From: Aurantimonas sp. 22II-16-19i
Lineage (GTDB): Bacteria > Pseudomonadota > Alphaproteobacteria > Rhizobiales > Rhizobiaceae
Assembly: GCF_002088275.1 (NCBI RefSeq)
Contig: NZ_AQQS01000005.1
Span: 1 to 64,000 of the forward strand
Direction: 5' to 3'
DNA length: 64,000 nt
The notes under the pieces are model-generated. The model was not told the DNA's origin, did no database searches, and saw only the letters and a program-made list of their open reading frames with translations. Each line of letters opens with the position of its first letter. The stretch's first letter is position 1. Positions 52,200-62,166 of the stretch are shown here, piece by piece. Made by a program: the position numbers and the translations under genes.

Positions 52200-54020
52200 T
52201 TAGCGCCGCCGTGAGGAATCCTTCGTCCAGCGGGAAAAGGCGCGGCGCATGATCGCGACCAGGTCGCGCCGGCTGAAGAACAGCGGGATCGCGCTGCCGC
52301 GTCCGCTTTCGGGAACGAGCGACAGGCCGGCCGCGACCACGGCGCCGTCGAGGCCGATCTGGCGCACGATCAGCTCGACGGGCGCCGCCGGCACCCTGTC
52401 GCCATAGTCCGCCTCGCCGCCGAGCCGCGCCTTCATGAATTCCGAGATCGTCATCGCCTCTTCGCCCGGTTGCAGCCGGATCCCGTAGGCCTCGGCCAGT
52501 GCCGCGGCCTTGGCGCCGGGATCGACCGAAAACTCCCCGAAGAACTCCGAATCGTCGGGGCTGAGGTCTGCGGGACGCGCGAACAGCCGGTCGAGCAGCG
52601 GCGGATAGCGCGGCGAGATGAACAGGAAGACGTAGTCGCCGGCCCTGAGGCGGCCGGCATACTGATACGCCATCGAGCGGCCCTCGCGGATGACGAGAGA
52701 CGGCCGGGCCCAGCGCGGGATGCGCTCGCCGCGGGCGACCGGGCTGCCCTCGACGACGCGGTAGGAGAGGAGCTCGTGGTCGGGCGAGCCCGGCAGCTCC
52801 AGCTCGTGCTTCTCGATGGCGCCGGTGCGCGGCGGAACGACCAGGCCGAGCCGCCTTGCGACGCTGGCGATGGTCCAGCCCTGGACCAGCAGCGACGTCA
52901 GGACGATGATGAAGGCGGCATTGAAGAACAGGCGGGAATCGTCGAGCCCGCCGATCAGCGGCACGATGGCGAGCAGGATCGACACGGCGCCGCGCAGGCC
53001 GACCCAGGAGACGAAGGCCATCTCGCGGCGCTGGAAGTCGAAGGGCAGGAGGCAGAGCCAGACGGCGAATGGCCTTGCGACGAAGATCAGGAAGGCGGCC
53101 AGCGCCAGCGAGGGCCACAGGATCGCCTCGAACTGGGACGGCGTCGCCAGAAGGCCGAGGATCAGGAACATGACGATCTGGGCGAGCCAGGTCAGCCCGT
53201 CCTGGAAGCGCTTGATGATGGCGGCGTTGGACAGCTTGGCGTTGCCCGCATAGAGGCCGGCGACGTAGACGGCGAGGAAGCCCGAGCCGCCGACGGCGCC
53301 GACGGCGGCGAACACCGACAGTGCCAGGGCCAGCGTGATGATCGGCAGGAGGCCGCGGTCGATCGTCAGCCGCCGGACCATCGCCACGATCATCGCGCCG
53401 CCGATGAGGCCGCCGAGGAGACCGATGGTCATCTGGCCGAGAAGGCCGAGGGCGACGTCGATGCCGACCGCCTCGACCCCGGAACCGGTGCGGATCGTCT
53501 CGACCAGCGCGACGGTCAGGAAGATCGCCATCGGATCGTTGGTGCCGGATTCGATCTCGAGCAGCGAGCGGACCCGCTCGCGCACGGTGATGCCGCCGAC
53601 GCGCAGGAGGAAGAACACTGCCGCCGCGTCGGTCGAGCCGACGATGGCGCCGAGGAGAAGGCCCTCGACCAGCGGAATGGCGAGGAGCCAGGTCGCGGCG
53701 AGGCCGAAGAGGATGGCGGTCGCCAGAACGCCGACGGTCGCCAGCGTCAGGGCCGGCGCCGCCGCGAGCCGGAAGGTGGAGAGGCGGGTGCCGAAGCCCG
53801 AATCGAACAGGATGACCGCGAGGGCGATCGTCCCGACGAAATAGGCAAGGCCGGCATTGTCGAAATCGATGCCCATGCCGTCGACGCCGGCGAGAAGGCC
53901 GATCGACAGGAACAGGAGCAACAGCGGCGCCCCGAAGCGGAAGGCGAGCAGGCTGGAGAAGGCGGCGACCACGATGAGCACGGTCGAGACGAGAATCAGG
54001 ACATAGAGGGACTCCAGCAT
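52200..54020 (-). CDS. CPA1-family K+(Na+)/H+ antiporter (NhaP2/CvrA type)
   Basis: A 606-residue antiporter. About twelve membrane helices span residues 1-390. The conserved acidic segments are ILFDSGFGT and the ion-site GSTDAAAVF with [10 protein letters not shown] cytoplasmic tail from about 400 contains a TrkA-C-type region ([11 protein letters not shown]) and a C-terminal CorC/HlyC-like part. NhaP2 proteins of this length protect against excess cytoplasmic potassium. The start ATG at 54020 is chosen because homology begins with [10 protein letters not shown]. Confidence 0.9.
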   Translation of the reverse strand: MLESLYVLILVSTVLIVVAAFSSLLAFRFGAPLLLLFLSIGLLAGVDGMGIDFDNAGLAYFVGTIALAVILFDSGFGTRLSTFRLAAAPALTLATVGVLATAILFGLAATWLLAIPLVEGLLLGAIVGSTDAAAVFFLLRVGGITVRERVRSLLEIESGTNDPMAIFLTVALVETIRTGSGVEAVGIDVALGLLGQMTIGLLGGLIGGAMIVAMVRRLTIDRGLLPIITLALALSVFAAVGAVGGSGFLAVYVAGLYAGNAKLSNAAIIKRFQDGLTWLAQIVMFLILGLLATPSQFEAILWPSLALAAFLIFVARPFAVWLCLLPFDFQRREMAFVSWVGLRGAVSILLAIVPLIGGLDDSRLFFNAAFIIVLTSLLVQGWTIASVARRLGLVVPPRTGAIEKHELELPGSPDHELLSYRVVEGSPVARGERIPRWARPSLVIREGRSMAYQYAGRLRAGDYVFLFISPRYPPLLDRLFARPADLSPDDSEFFGEFSVDPGAKAAALAEAYGIRLQPGEEAMTISEFMKARLGGEADYGDRVPAAPVELIVRQIGLDGAVVAAGLSLVPESGRGSAIPLFFSRRDLVAIMRRAFSRWTKDSSRRR

Positions 54021-54183
54021 ATGCTGCGGTCGATCTTTCGGCTGGCGGTCACAGGAGAAGGCGGAACCCAAGCTCCGCCCCAGCCGATATAGGGGGCTGC
54101 CGCGCCATGACCATTCGACGGGGCCGACAAAACGACCGCGGCGAGAGCGAACTCACGGCTCGCCCCGCGCCTGTCCTTCCGTC

Positions 54184-55539
54184 TCAGCCATAGACGACCT
54201 TCGGCAGCCAGGTGATGATCTCCGGGAACACCATGCACAGGACGAGGCCGATCAGCTGGATCGTCAGGAAGGGCATCGCCGCCTTGAAGATCCGGGCCAT
54301 CGGGATTTCCGGCGGGGCGACGCCGCGCAGATAGAACAGCGCGTAGCCGAAGGGCGGCGACAGGAAGCTCATCTGCATGTTGACGAGATAGAGGACGCCG
54401 AACCACAGGACGAGGTCGTCGGCGGTATCGAGGCCGAAGGCGGCGGCGCCGAGGCCCTTGATGATCGGCACGAAGATCGGGACGCAGAGAAGCAGGATGC
54501 CGACCCAGTCGAGGAACATGCCGAGGAAGATCAGGATGATCTGCATGAAGATCAGGATCCCCCACGGCCCCAGCCCCATGCCCTGCATGGCGCCGGCGAC
54601 GAACTGCTGGCCGCCTTCGAGGACGTAGAGGCCGACGAAGATCGTCGCGCCGAACATGATCCAGATGACCATGGCGGTGGCCTTCAGCGTCGTGAGGCAT
54701 GCGCCCTGGACGGTCGGCCAGTCGAGCTTGCGGTGGATCGCCGCGACGATGAAGGCGCCGAAGGTGCCGATGCCGGCGGCTTCCACCGGCGTCGCGACGC
54801 CGGAGAAGATGACGCCGAGGACGACGACGATGAGCGCGACCGGCGCCGACATCTTCGACATCACCTGGATCTTCTCGCGGAACGAGATGCGCTCTTCCAG
54901 GGGCGCCGGCGGGCCGAGGCTCGGGTCGATGTAGGACCGGGCGACGACGTAGAGGATGTAGAGGCCGGACAGGAGCAGCCCCGGAAACACCGCGCCGATG
55001 AACAGTTCGCCCACCGACTGTTCGGCGACGACGGCGTAGATGATGGCGAGGATCGATGGCGGGATCAGGATGCCGAGGGTGCCGCCGGCCATGATCGAGC
55101 CCATGGCGATCTCGGGATTGTAGTGGCGCTTGAGCATGGCCGGGAGCGCGATGATGCCCATGGTGACGACCGCCGCGCCGATGACGCCGACCATGGCGGC
55201 GAGAATCGTCGAGGCGATGATCGTCGCGGCGGCGAGGCCGCCCTTCACCCCGCCGAGCACCTTGTAGATGACGTCGAACATGTCGTTGATGATGCCGGCG
55301 CGCTCGAGCATCGCCGCCATGAAGATGAACAGCGGGATGGCCGAGAGCTGGTAGTTGGTCATCAGCGGGAAGATGCGCGACGGCACGATGTTCAGCGTCT
55401 GCCAGTCGCCGAGGATGAAGAGGAAGACGCAGGCGAGGCCGCCGGTGACGAAGGCCAGCGGCAGCCCGGCCATCAAGAGCAGGAGCAGGCTGCCGAACAT
55501 GATCAGCGTCAGCCAGCCGATGTCGATTTCGAGACCCAT
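54184..55539 (-). CDS. dctM: TRAP transporter large permease (DctM family)
   Basis: A 451-residue membrane protein with about twelve to thirteen helices and the DctM motifs GVIGAAVVTMGIIALPAML and GGTLGILIPPSI, shown as landmarks. It forms the ion-coupled channel of a tripartite ATP-independent periplasmic transporter. It starts 3 bp after the dctQ stop. The cluster order is binding protein, small permease, large permease. The cargo is probably a carboxylate such as a 2-oxo acid. Confidence 0.94.
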   Translation of the reverse strand: MGLEIDIGWLTLIMFGSLLLLLMAGLPLAFVTGGLACVFLFILGDWQTLNIVPSRIFPLMTNYQLSAIPLFIFMAAMLERAGIINDMFDVIYKVLGGVKGGLAAATIIASTILAAMVGVIGAAVVTMGIIALPAMLKRHYNPEIAMGSIMAGGTLGILIPPSILAIIYAVVAEQSVGELFIGAVFPGLLLSGLYILYVVARSYIDPSLGPPAPLEERISFREKIQVMSKMSAPVALIVVVLGVIFSGVATPVEAAGIGTFGAFIVAAIHRKLDWPTVQGACLTTLKATAMVIWIMFGATIFVGLYVLEGGQQFVAGAMQGMGLGPWGILIFMQIILIFLGMFLDWVGILLLCVPIFVPIIKGLGAAAFGLDTADDLVLWFGVLYLVNMQMSFLSPPFGYALFYLRGVAPPEIPMARIFKAAMPFLTIQLIGLVLCMVFPEIITWLPKVVYG

Positions 55540-55542
55540 CGT

Positions 55543-56790
55543 TCAGGCCTTTCCGGGAGTGCTGGAGGCGCCGGGGGTGCTGGGCACCCCGCTTGCGAGG
55601 GTTCGGAAATCCTGGGCGAGCTTGGCGAGGCCCTGCAGGACGAGGAGGGCCGCGCCGACGACGATCGCCCATTTGAACGGCCAGTAGGCGAGCTGCCAGT
55701 CGGTGAAGGAGACCTCGCTCACGCGCGTCGCGTCTGCCGCGAAGATCCAGCCGGTGACGAGGAGCACGCCCGCGAAGATGAAGAAGAACACCGAGGTCAG
55801 GATGTCGGCCAAGGCTTTGCGGCGCGGCGACAGCGGCGCATAGAAGATATCGACGCGCACATGGCTTTCGCTCAGCATCGCATAGGCGCCCATGATGAGA
55901 TATTGCATCCCGAACATGAGATACATGCCCTCATGGGCCCAGTTGGTCGGCGAGTTGAAGACGTATCTGGCGACGACCTCGTAGTAGTAGACGAAGACGG
56001 CGATGACCGCCCAGTAGGAGACGAACTCGCCGGAATAGAAGGACAATCGGTCGATCCAGCCGGACGGGCCGGGATGGATGTTGGCGCGGTCCTTGAGAAA
56101 CTCGCCGCTGAGAGGCTGCAGCGGTTCCTCGTCCGCCCCCTCGGTCGCCAGCTTCCGGTTGGCGCTGCGGACCAGGAAGGGCAGCAGCAGGGCATCGACG
56201 GCGACGAGACAGAGGATCGCCACGAAGGCGATGAAGGCGACGTTTTCCCAGAAATCGCGACTTTCCCCGGTCGTCTGGGCGATCGCCTGCTGCTCGCGAA
56301 GATCGATGCGGGCGGCTTCGAGGCGCTGGCGCGAGCTCTCCAGCCGTCGCTCCTCGCGCTGCAGCCGGCGCTCGGCCGCCCGCCGGGTGAAGGAGCCTTC
56401 CTCGGCTGCGGCCACCTCGGCGCGCAGCCCGGCCAGCGAGGCGTCGGCCTCGGCCAGCCGCGGCTCCTCCCGCTCGATCGTGCTGGTCGAGACGCGCACG
56501 ATGTTGGCGGCGTCGGAATAGGCGGACCGGGCATCGCGCTGGTGGGCGTTGGCGTAGAGGATCGCGGCAAAGAGCGGCAGGAAGACCAGCCCCCAGGGGA
56601 TGCTCTTCAGATAGAAGCGATGGAGGCCGAGCATGCCGCCGGTAACCAGCACGAAATAGGCAAGCGGCAGCGAATAGACGCGCGGCCCGTCGCTTCGCCC
56701 GCGCCGCGCCATGGCCATGGCGAAGAGCGGGAAGACGACGAGCAGCGCCCAGTACAGCCAGTGCGGCAGTACGAACGTCAAGCTCGGCAT
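55543..56790 (-). CDS. dctQ: Extended TRAP small permease (DctQ) with N-terminal TM2-like and coiled-coil extension
   Basis: A 415-residue protein. The C-terminal part (about 240-400) is a standard DctQ with four helices and the RYVFNSPTNWAHE motif. The first 230 residues are extra. They include two to three membrane helices (about 11-27, 37-57 and 63-80) with a TM2-domain motif GMLGLHRFYL at 52-61, a charged coiled coil (about 100-170), and another helix (about 183-205). Ordinary DctQ proteins have about 160-200 residues. The extension is in frame with no sign of a frameshift. Confidence 0.87.
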   Translation of the reverse strand: MPSLTFVLPHWLYWALLVVFPLFAMAMARRGRSDGPRVYSLPLAYFVLVTGGMLGLHRFYLKSIPWGLVFLPLFAAILYANAHQRDARSAYSDAANIVRVSTSTIEREEPRLAEADASLAGLRAEVAAAEEGSFTRRAAERRLQREERRLESSRQRLEAARIDLREQQAIAQTTGESRDFWENVAFIAFVAILCLVAVDALLLPFLVRSANRKLATEGADEEPLQPLSGEFLKDRANIHPGPSGWIDRLSFYSGEFVSYWAVIAVFVYYYEVVARYVFNSPTNWAHEGMYLMFGMQYLIMGAYAMLSESHVRVDIFYAPLSPRRKALADILTSVFFFIFAGVLLVTGWIFAADATRVSEVSFTDWQLAYWPFKWAIVVGAALLVLQGLAKLAQDFRTLASGVPSTPGASSTPGKA

Positions 56791-56925
56791 GGGTCTGATC
56801 CTGGTGAGGGGAAAAAAAGCGCGCCGGCCCCTGGTCCGGCACGACCGCGGAAAGAGGCTGTGCCGCTCTCGCGCGATCGTGCCTGGGTCAGCGCGCGGGA
56901 AAGTCCGCGGCGACGAGGCGGAAGC

Positions 56926-58038
56926 TCAGAGGTTGGTGAGTTCCAGCCCCTCGAGCAGGCTCGGCTCGACATAGCCGAGGGATCCCGACTGCATGTAGTC
57001 GAGCTGGATCTTGAAGACCCTGGCGGCGTCCTTGTCCTTGTTCGCCCAGTTGAACCAGATCGGCACGGCGACCTCGGTCATCAGCGCGACGTCGTCCTGG
57101 GTGAGGCGGGTCACCTCGGTGCCGTCGTCGGCGAACTTCTGCCAGGCTTCCTGGTTGGCCTTCTGGATCGCCGCATGGTGCATGTCGGAATAGGCATGCG
57201 TCTCCATCTCGACGAACTGCTGCATCTGCGGCGACAGCTTGTCCCAGGCGGCCTTGCCGACGGTCAGGTCCATCAGGTCGACGGGCTGGTACAGCGACAT
57301 GAAGCCCGGAGGGCCCATGGAGATGTATTTGGTCACCTGGCTGAAGCCGAGGGCATAGTTGACGGCGGGGCCGGTATAGTCGGCGACGTCGATGGTGCCC
57401 TTCTCCAGCGCCGGGAAGATCTCCGAGCCCGGCAGAACGGTGGTCTTGGCGCCGAGCGCCTGGAACACCTCGGCGACCATGCCGCCCGGCAGGCGCATCT
57501 TGCGGTCGCGGAAGTCGTCGATCGAGCGGATCGGCACCTTGGAGTGGATGATGTTGGCGTCGTGCTGGATCGGACCGACGAAATGCATGCCCTGCGCCGC
57601 ATAGAGCTCGCGGGCGATCTCGAGGCCGCCGAGGCCGTAATAGAAGGTGTCGAACTCGTGCGGATTGCGCAGGCCGAGCGGATAGGAGGTGAGGAACACC
57701 GCCGCCGGGATGATGCCTTGCGCGTAGATGGTGAAGGGGTTCACCGCTTCCAGCACGCCGTTCTTCACCGCGTCGAAGAGCTGGAAGTCGCCGACGACGT
57801 CATTGGCGCCGAAGGGGGTGAATTCCAGCTCGCCGCCGGTCTTGTCCTTGATCGACGCGCACCACTCCTTGAAGGTGGTGAGGCCGATGCCGCCCGGCCA
57901 GGAGGTCTGCACCCGCCAGGTCGTCGTCTGCCCTTGCGCCCGTGCCACATGCGGTGCGGCGAGCGTTGCCGCAACGGCGCCGCCAGCCAGCGCCGAACGG
58001 CCGAGAAATGCTCTGCGATCAATGAGTTGCTTGGTCAA
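56926..58038 (-). CDS. dctP: TRAP transporter substrate-binding protein (DctP/TakP-like)
   Basis: A 370-residue periplasmic protein with a twin-arginine-type leader (DRRAFLGRS, cleavage after VARAQ). TTG at 58038 is taken as the start since AGGGAGG is ideally spaced. The segment GSEIFPALEKGTIDVADYTGP matches the ligand-site region of TakP, which binds 2-oxo acids through a metal ion. It captures ligand for the downstream DctQ and DctM. Actual ligand unknown. Confidence 0.9.
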   Translation of the reverse strand: MTKQLIDRRAFLGRSALAGGAVAATLAAPHVARAQGQTTTWRVQTSWPGGIGLTTFKEWCASIKDKTGGELEFTPFGANDVVGDFQLFDAVKNGVLEAVNPFTIYAQGIIPAAVFLTSYPLGLRNPHEFDTFYYGLGGLEIARELYAAQGMHFVGPIQHDANIIHSKVPIRSIDDFRDRKMRLPGGMVAEVFQALGAKTTVLPGSEIFPALEKGTIDVADYTGPAVNYALGFSQVTKYISMGPPGFMSLYQPVDLMDLTVGKAAWDKLSPQMQQFVEMETHAYSDMHHAAIQKANQEAWQKFADDGTEVTRLTQDDVALMTEVAVPIWFNWANKDKDAARVFKIQLDYMQSGSLGYVEPSLLEGLELTNL

Positions 58039-58287
58039 TATCGCCTCCCTTTGTCTCCAGTCGAAGCTCATTCCTCCCGGCTTCGACACCGACATCTGTA
58101 GAGTAGAGGCAGAAGAGCGATCGAAGCAACCGGCTTCGCGATATCATCCATGACGACCTTGCGGCAGATCGTCATCTCTGCTGACGGTTATTGCGGGTTG
58201 AACGGAGCCAGCGTGTCTGCGAAAGCGGCAGGACTGGCCGTCTTGCCGAGACATTGGACGGTCGGTGCCGTGGCACCCGCGTGCGTC

Positions 58288-58323
58288 GGCGATCTGACCA
58301 TGCAAGGCGATCTGACCATGCAA
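58288..58323. repeat. Perfect 18-bp tandem duplication
   Basis: GGCGATCTGACCATGCAA occurs twice without a gap (58288-58305 and 58306-58323). It abuts the terminator of the BMP-family gene. The 370-bp gap 58039-58408 otherwise shows no gene. Confidence 0.85.
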
Positions 58324-58352
58324 AAAGCGCCGCCGGAGGGCCGGCGACGCTT
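58321..58352 (-). terminator. Rho-independent terminator of the BMP-family gene
   Basis: Read on the minus strand, a 12-bp stem (AAGCGTCGCCGG with CCGGCGGCGCTT, one G-T pair) with the loop CCCT is followed by TTTTTG. It lies 57 bp after the BMP gene stop codon at 58409. This is the clearest intrinsic terminator in the window. Confidence 0.88.
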
Positions 58353-58408
58353 CGATCGGATGGGCAGATCGTGTTTGACGGCCCGCTGCCGCCCGGCTCG
58401 GGCCGTTG

Positions 58409-59404
58409 TCAGTAGGGGCAGCTGGAATCGGTCGTGTAGTCGTGGACTTCGATCGTGCCGGCGATGATGTCCGCCTTGGCCTTCTCGGCCGCCGCCTTCA
58501 TCTCGTCGGTGATGAGGTCCTTGTTGTGCTCGTCGATCGTGTAGCCGACGCCCTCTTCCTTGAGGCCGAGCGTGACCACGCCTGACGTCCACTTGTCGTC
58601 CTTGGCGTCCATGAACGCCTGGTAGACGGCGTTGTCGACCCGCTTGACCATCGACGTCAGGACATGGCCGGGGAACAGGCCGTTCTGGTTGGAATCGACG
58701 CCGATGCCGTATTTGCCGGCATCCGCCGCCGCCTGCAGCACGCCGATGCCGGTGCCGCCGGCGGCGTGGAAGATCACGTCGGCGCCCTTGTCGATCTGCG
58801 CCTTGGCGAGCTCGCCGCCGCGCACCGGGTCGTTCCAGGCCGCGCCCGTCGAGCCGGTCATGTTCTCGAACACCGCGTCGTCCTTCGAGACCGACTTGAC
58901 GCCGCCCTTGTAGCCGCAGGAAAATTTCGAGATCAGCGGGATGTCCATGCCGCCGATGAAGCCGACCTTGCCGTCGGCGGACTTCATCGCCGCCAGGATG
59001 CCGACGAGATAGGAGCCTTCCTCTTCCTTGAAGAGGATCGAGCGGACGTTAGGCAGGTCGACGACGGAATCGATGATGGCGAACTCAGTGTCCGGATATT
59101 CCTTGGCGACGGCCTCCAGCGCCGCGGCCTGGGAGAAGCCGACCGAGATGATCGGGCTGGCGCCGTCCCGGGCAAAGCGCCGCAGGGCCTGCTCGCGCTG
59201 GGCGTCGTTGACGATCTCGAACTCGCGATACTCGGTCCCGGTCTCCTTCTCGAACCGCTCGGCGCCGTCATAGGCACCCTCGTTGAAGGATTTGTCGAAC
59301 TTGCCGCCGAGGTCGTAGAGGATCGCCGGCTTGAAATCGGCGGCGGAGGCGGCCGACGCGGACAGGACCGTGGCGGCGAGCATGGCGGCGAGGAGATGTT
59401 TCAT
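58409..59404 (-). CDS. BMP-family (PnrA/Med-like) ABC transporter binding protein
   Basis: A 331-residue binding protein with a signal peptide (about 1-22, ending ASAAD). It has the family pattern GGKFDKSFNEGAYDGAERF, then SVGFSQAAALEAVA and HAAGGTGIGVLQAA. BMP proteins bind purine nucleosides or related compounds and feed ABC importers. No ATPase or permease gene is next to it in the window, and a terminator directly follows, so it is transcribed alone. Its partners, if any, are elsewhere. Confidence 0.9.
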   Translation of the reverse strand: MKHLLAAMLAATVLSASAASAADFKPAILYDLGGKFDKSFNEGAYDGAERFEKETGTEYREFEIVNDAQREQALRRFARDGASPIISVGFSQAAALEAVAKEYPDTEFAIIDSVVDLPNVRSILFKEEEGSYLVGILAAMKSADGKVGFIGGMDIPLISKFSCGYKGGVKSVSKDDAVFENMTGSTGAAWNDPVRGGELAKAQIDKGADVIFHAAGGTGIGVLQAAADAGKYGIGVDSNQNGLFPGHVLTSMVKRVDNAVYQAFMDAKDDKWTSGVVTLGLKEEGVGYTIDEHNKDLITDEMKAAAEKAKADIIAGTIEVHDYTTDSSCPY

Positions 59405-59627
59405 CGAGGTCAGGATCCCTGTTGGCGAGAGAGTGGTTCGACTTCGGCGGGCGACCCGGGCTCGTGCCGCCAAGCCGCGGCAGGCGGGAAACCCGCGCCG
59501 GTCGGCAGAGTGGCACGGGCTGCGGCCGGATTGAAGTGAAATCAGTGGGATCGCGGCGGGCGGGCGTCGAAACGCGACGGCGTTCCACGCGCCCGGCGAT
59601 GGGATGCCTGAAGCGGCTGCAGGCTGC

Positions 59628-60299
59628 TCAGCCGGCGGGCAGGGCGGTGATCCCGACGGGGCATGAAATTCCCGTTCCGCCGCCGCCGCAATAGCCGCGC
59701 GGATTCTTGGCGAGATACTGCTGGTGATAGTCCTCGGCGTAGAAGAACTCCGGCGCCGGCAGGATCTCGGTGCTGATCGTGCCCTTGTGGCCGGCCTTCG
59801 CCAGAGCCTCCTGGTAGCGGAGCTTCGAGGCGCTGGCCGCCTCGGCCTGCGCGCCCGAAAGCGTGTAGATGCCGGAGCGGTACTGGGTGCCCATGTCGTT
59901 GCCCTGGCGCATGCCCTGGGTCGGATTGTGGCCCTCCCAGAAGGCCTTCAGGAGATGCTCGTAGGACACGACGTCCGGATCGTGGACGACCAGCACCACC
60001 TCGTTGTGCCCTGTCTGGCCGGTGCAGACCTCCTGGTAGGTCGGGTTCGGGGTGACGCCTGCGGCATAGCCGACGGCGGTGACCCAGACGCCCTCGGTCT
60101 GCCAGAACCGGCGCTCGACGCCCCAGAAGCAGCCCATGCCGAACATCGCCGTCTCGAGGCCTGCGGGGAAGGGGCCCTTGAGCGGACGGTGCGTGATGAA
60201 ATGCTCTGCCGCCGTCACGATCGGCTCGCTGCGGCCGGGCAGCGCGTCGCCGGGTGCAGGCAGCTTCATCTTCCGGGAAAACATGTCGAGAATGTACAT
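59628..60299 (-). CDS. msrA: Peptide-methionine (S)-S-oxide reductase MsrA
   Basis: A 223-residue enzyme with the active-site motif GCFWG (catalytic C57) and the family motifs VGYAAG, TGHNEVV and GTQYRSGIY. The C-terminus [13 protein letters not shown] holds the resolving cysteines. It repairs methionine sulfoxide using thioredoxin. ATG at 60299 follows GGAGGC; a longer frame start lacks this signal. The N-terminal extension (about 40 residues) is normal for the longer MsrA form. Confidence 0.95.
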   Translation of the reverse strand: MYILDMFSRKMKLPAPGDALPGRSEPIVTAAEHFITHRPLKGPFPAGLETAMFGMGCFWGVERRFWQTEGVWVTAVGYAAGVTPNPTYQEVCTGQTGHNEVVLVVHDPDVVSYEHLLKAFWEGHNPTQGMRQGNDMGTQYRSGIYTLSGAQAEAASASKLRYQEALAKAGHKGTISTEILPAPEFFYAEDYHQQYLAKNPRGYCGGGGTGISCPVGITALPAG

Positions 60300-60454
60300 G
60301 GAGCCTCCTTGCGGGACCGGTCCGTCGCGGCGCTGGAACTTGCGCCGGGCAGGCGCAGACAAGGTTTGCCGCCTCGCCTCGGGCCGACCCACCCTCCGAG
60401 CTTCCTATGTCGGCCGAAACGTCTTCGCCATCAAGGGAGCGCGTCTGCGGCCCT

Positions 60455-60745
60455 TCAGGGCATGCGCCGGATGTCCCGACCCCGGCGCCTGCCGCGGTGG
60501 CCGAGAAGCATGAGCCCGAGGCCGAGCGCGCCGCAGGTGATGGACATCGACCACGTGCCGACGACGGCGATGGTGCTCGAGCCCGGGGCGGCCTCGGCGA
60601 GTACGAAACCCATGGCGGCGAGCGCCTGGTCGATGGTCACGAGTTGCGTCGTCTCGTCGGCGAGGGACCGGGCGATGTCGCCGACGGCGAAGACGACGCC
60701 GACGGCCAGAACGAGAAGGCCGAGGGCGCGGAACAGAAGATGCAT
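60455..60745 (-). CDS. Small membrane protein, function unknown
   Basis: A 96-residue protein with an N-terminal helix (LLFRALGLLVLAVGVVFAVG) and a C-terminal helix near residues 62-85, a positively charged tail and a short soluble loop (ARSLADETTQLVTIDQALAAMG type) between. Small proteins of this layout are common and conserved in Hyphomicrobiales. I do not know its role. The start at 60745 is the ATG just before the first helix. Confidence 0.65.
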   Translation of the reverse strand: MHLLFRALGLLVLAVGVVFAVGDIARSLADETTQLVTIDQALAAMGFVLAEAAPGSSTIAVVGTWSMSITCGALGLGLMLLGHRGRRRGRDIRRMP

Positions 60746-61018
60746 GGGCCAAGCCTCGCATGTCTTTTCGTCGCGTCTCGCCGGTGGTCGCACCGTGCCG
60801 GATCGACGGAGCGTCGCCCCGGCCCGATGAGCGCGGCGACAAACCGGAACTGCCCGATCGCGGCGGCAAAGACAAGACCGGCCGCCCGGCTTCCGCTTGG
60901 CCCCCGCCCGTTGGGTTCGTGCCAGACGGCTGCGTCGAACGGATGTTGACCTTGATCAACCGGAGGGCGGTCAATCGGTGCTATGGTGGGCTTCGAATCC
61001 AACCAGGGAGCAGGGACC

Positions 61019-61909
61019 ATGACCTTCGAAGACCGTTCGGATCATTCCCAGTCGCAATCGCACGGCTCGGCGGCCTCGCCTTTCATCGCCGATCTCGGCG
61101 TCATGCTGATCGGCGCGCAGAGCGACGAGCCGGCGATCGCCTATGCGGAGACGCTCGCCGCCAGCTTCGGCGCCCATCTCGACTGCCACTATCTCAACCA
61201 CATTCCGATCCCCATCCTGGCGACGGCTCCGGGCTCGGCGGTGCTGTCCGCCGAATTCGCACGGCAAGCGGAGGAGGCGGGGGACACGGTAGCGGCCGGC
61301 CTGCGGCAAAGGCTGGAGAGGCTCGGCGTGCCATGGGAGCTGCGGCGCTCGGACGGCACGCTCGGCGAGCTGCGCTCGGCCGTCATGCGCCAGAGCGGGC
61401 TCGTCGACCTGGTCGTCCAGTCGCAGAAATCGGTGACCCAGGCGACCGACATGTCGTTGTTCGAGGCGGTGCTGTTCGATGCACGGGCCCCGATCCTGCT
61501 GGTGCCGGACGATGCGGCCGACGCCAAGGCCCCGGCGACGGTTCTCGTCGCGTTCCGCGATACGCCGGAATGCGCGCGGGCGATCGCCGCGGCGCTGCCG
61601 TTCCTGGAGCGCGCGGATCTGGCAATCCTGGCGAGTGTCGCGGAGGATGGCAGCGCCGAAGAGCGCGGCATCGAGCCGATGAACGACATGGCCCGCCATC
61701 TCGCCCGGCACGGCGTGACGGTCGAGCTCCGCGAGCTGCCGGGCTGGACCGATCCGGCCGAAGGGTTGCTCGCCGAGGCGAAGGCCGTCGGGGCGGATCT
61801 CCTCGTCGCCGGCGCCTACGGCCATTCGCGCCTGCGCGAGTACCTGCTCGGCGGCGTCACCCGCAATCTCGTCCGGAGCGCCGGCCTGCCGATGCTGATG
61901 GCGCACTGA
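61019..61909 (+). CDS. Universal stress protein (tandem UspA domains)
   Basis: A 296-residue cytoplasmic protein with two UspA-like halves (about 20-160 and 165-295). The second half ends with the ATP-site pattern GAYGHSRLREYLLGGVTRNL, followed by the usual PMLMAH. It is encoded alone, divergent from the small membrane protein gene. Ribosome-binding site GGGAGCAGGG precedes the ATG. Confidence 0.9.
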   Translation: MTFEDRSDHSQSQSHGSAASPFIADLGVMLIGAQSDEPAIAYAETLAASFGAHLDCHYLNHIPIPILATAPGSAVLSAEFARQAEEAGDTVAAGLRQRLERLGVPWELRRSDGTLGELRSAVMRQSGLVDLVVQSQKSVTQATDMSLFEAVLFDARAPILLVPDDAADAKAPATVLVAFRDTPECARAIAAALPFLERADLAILASVAEDGSAEERGIEPMNDMARHLARHGVTVELRELPGWTDPAEGLLAEAKAVGADLLVAGAYGHSRLREYLLGGVTRNLVRSAGLPMLMAH

Positions 61910-62166
61910 GGGCTGTGCCCGCCGGCCCCTGTGGCGAATCGTCGTCCTTTCGACGCCGCTGACCGGGCCTGCGCCCCCGGTCGTCGGCCCGGGCTCGCCA
62001 TCGCCGTCGAGCGGTGCGGCAGATGCCGCATATCGCCGCTTTTTGCCCGGAATCCGGAGGCTGGCCAGCCCGCGGCGCTTCCCTTCGGGCGGCCGTATGT
62101 CCTATAGGGGGAGAGACCCGCGTGGCCGGTGCACCCTCTGTCACGCACCGACCTGTGCCTACGGCA

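Noticed and set aside
54733-58101. Very long plus-strand open frame opposite the TRAP transporter
   Set aside because: Antisense to dctM, dctQ and dctP; no recognisable domain and highly biased composition.
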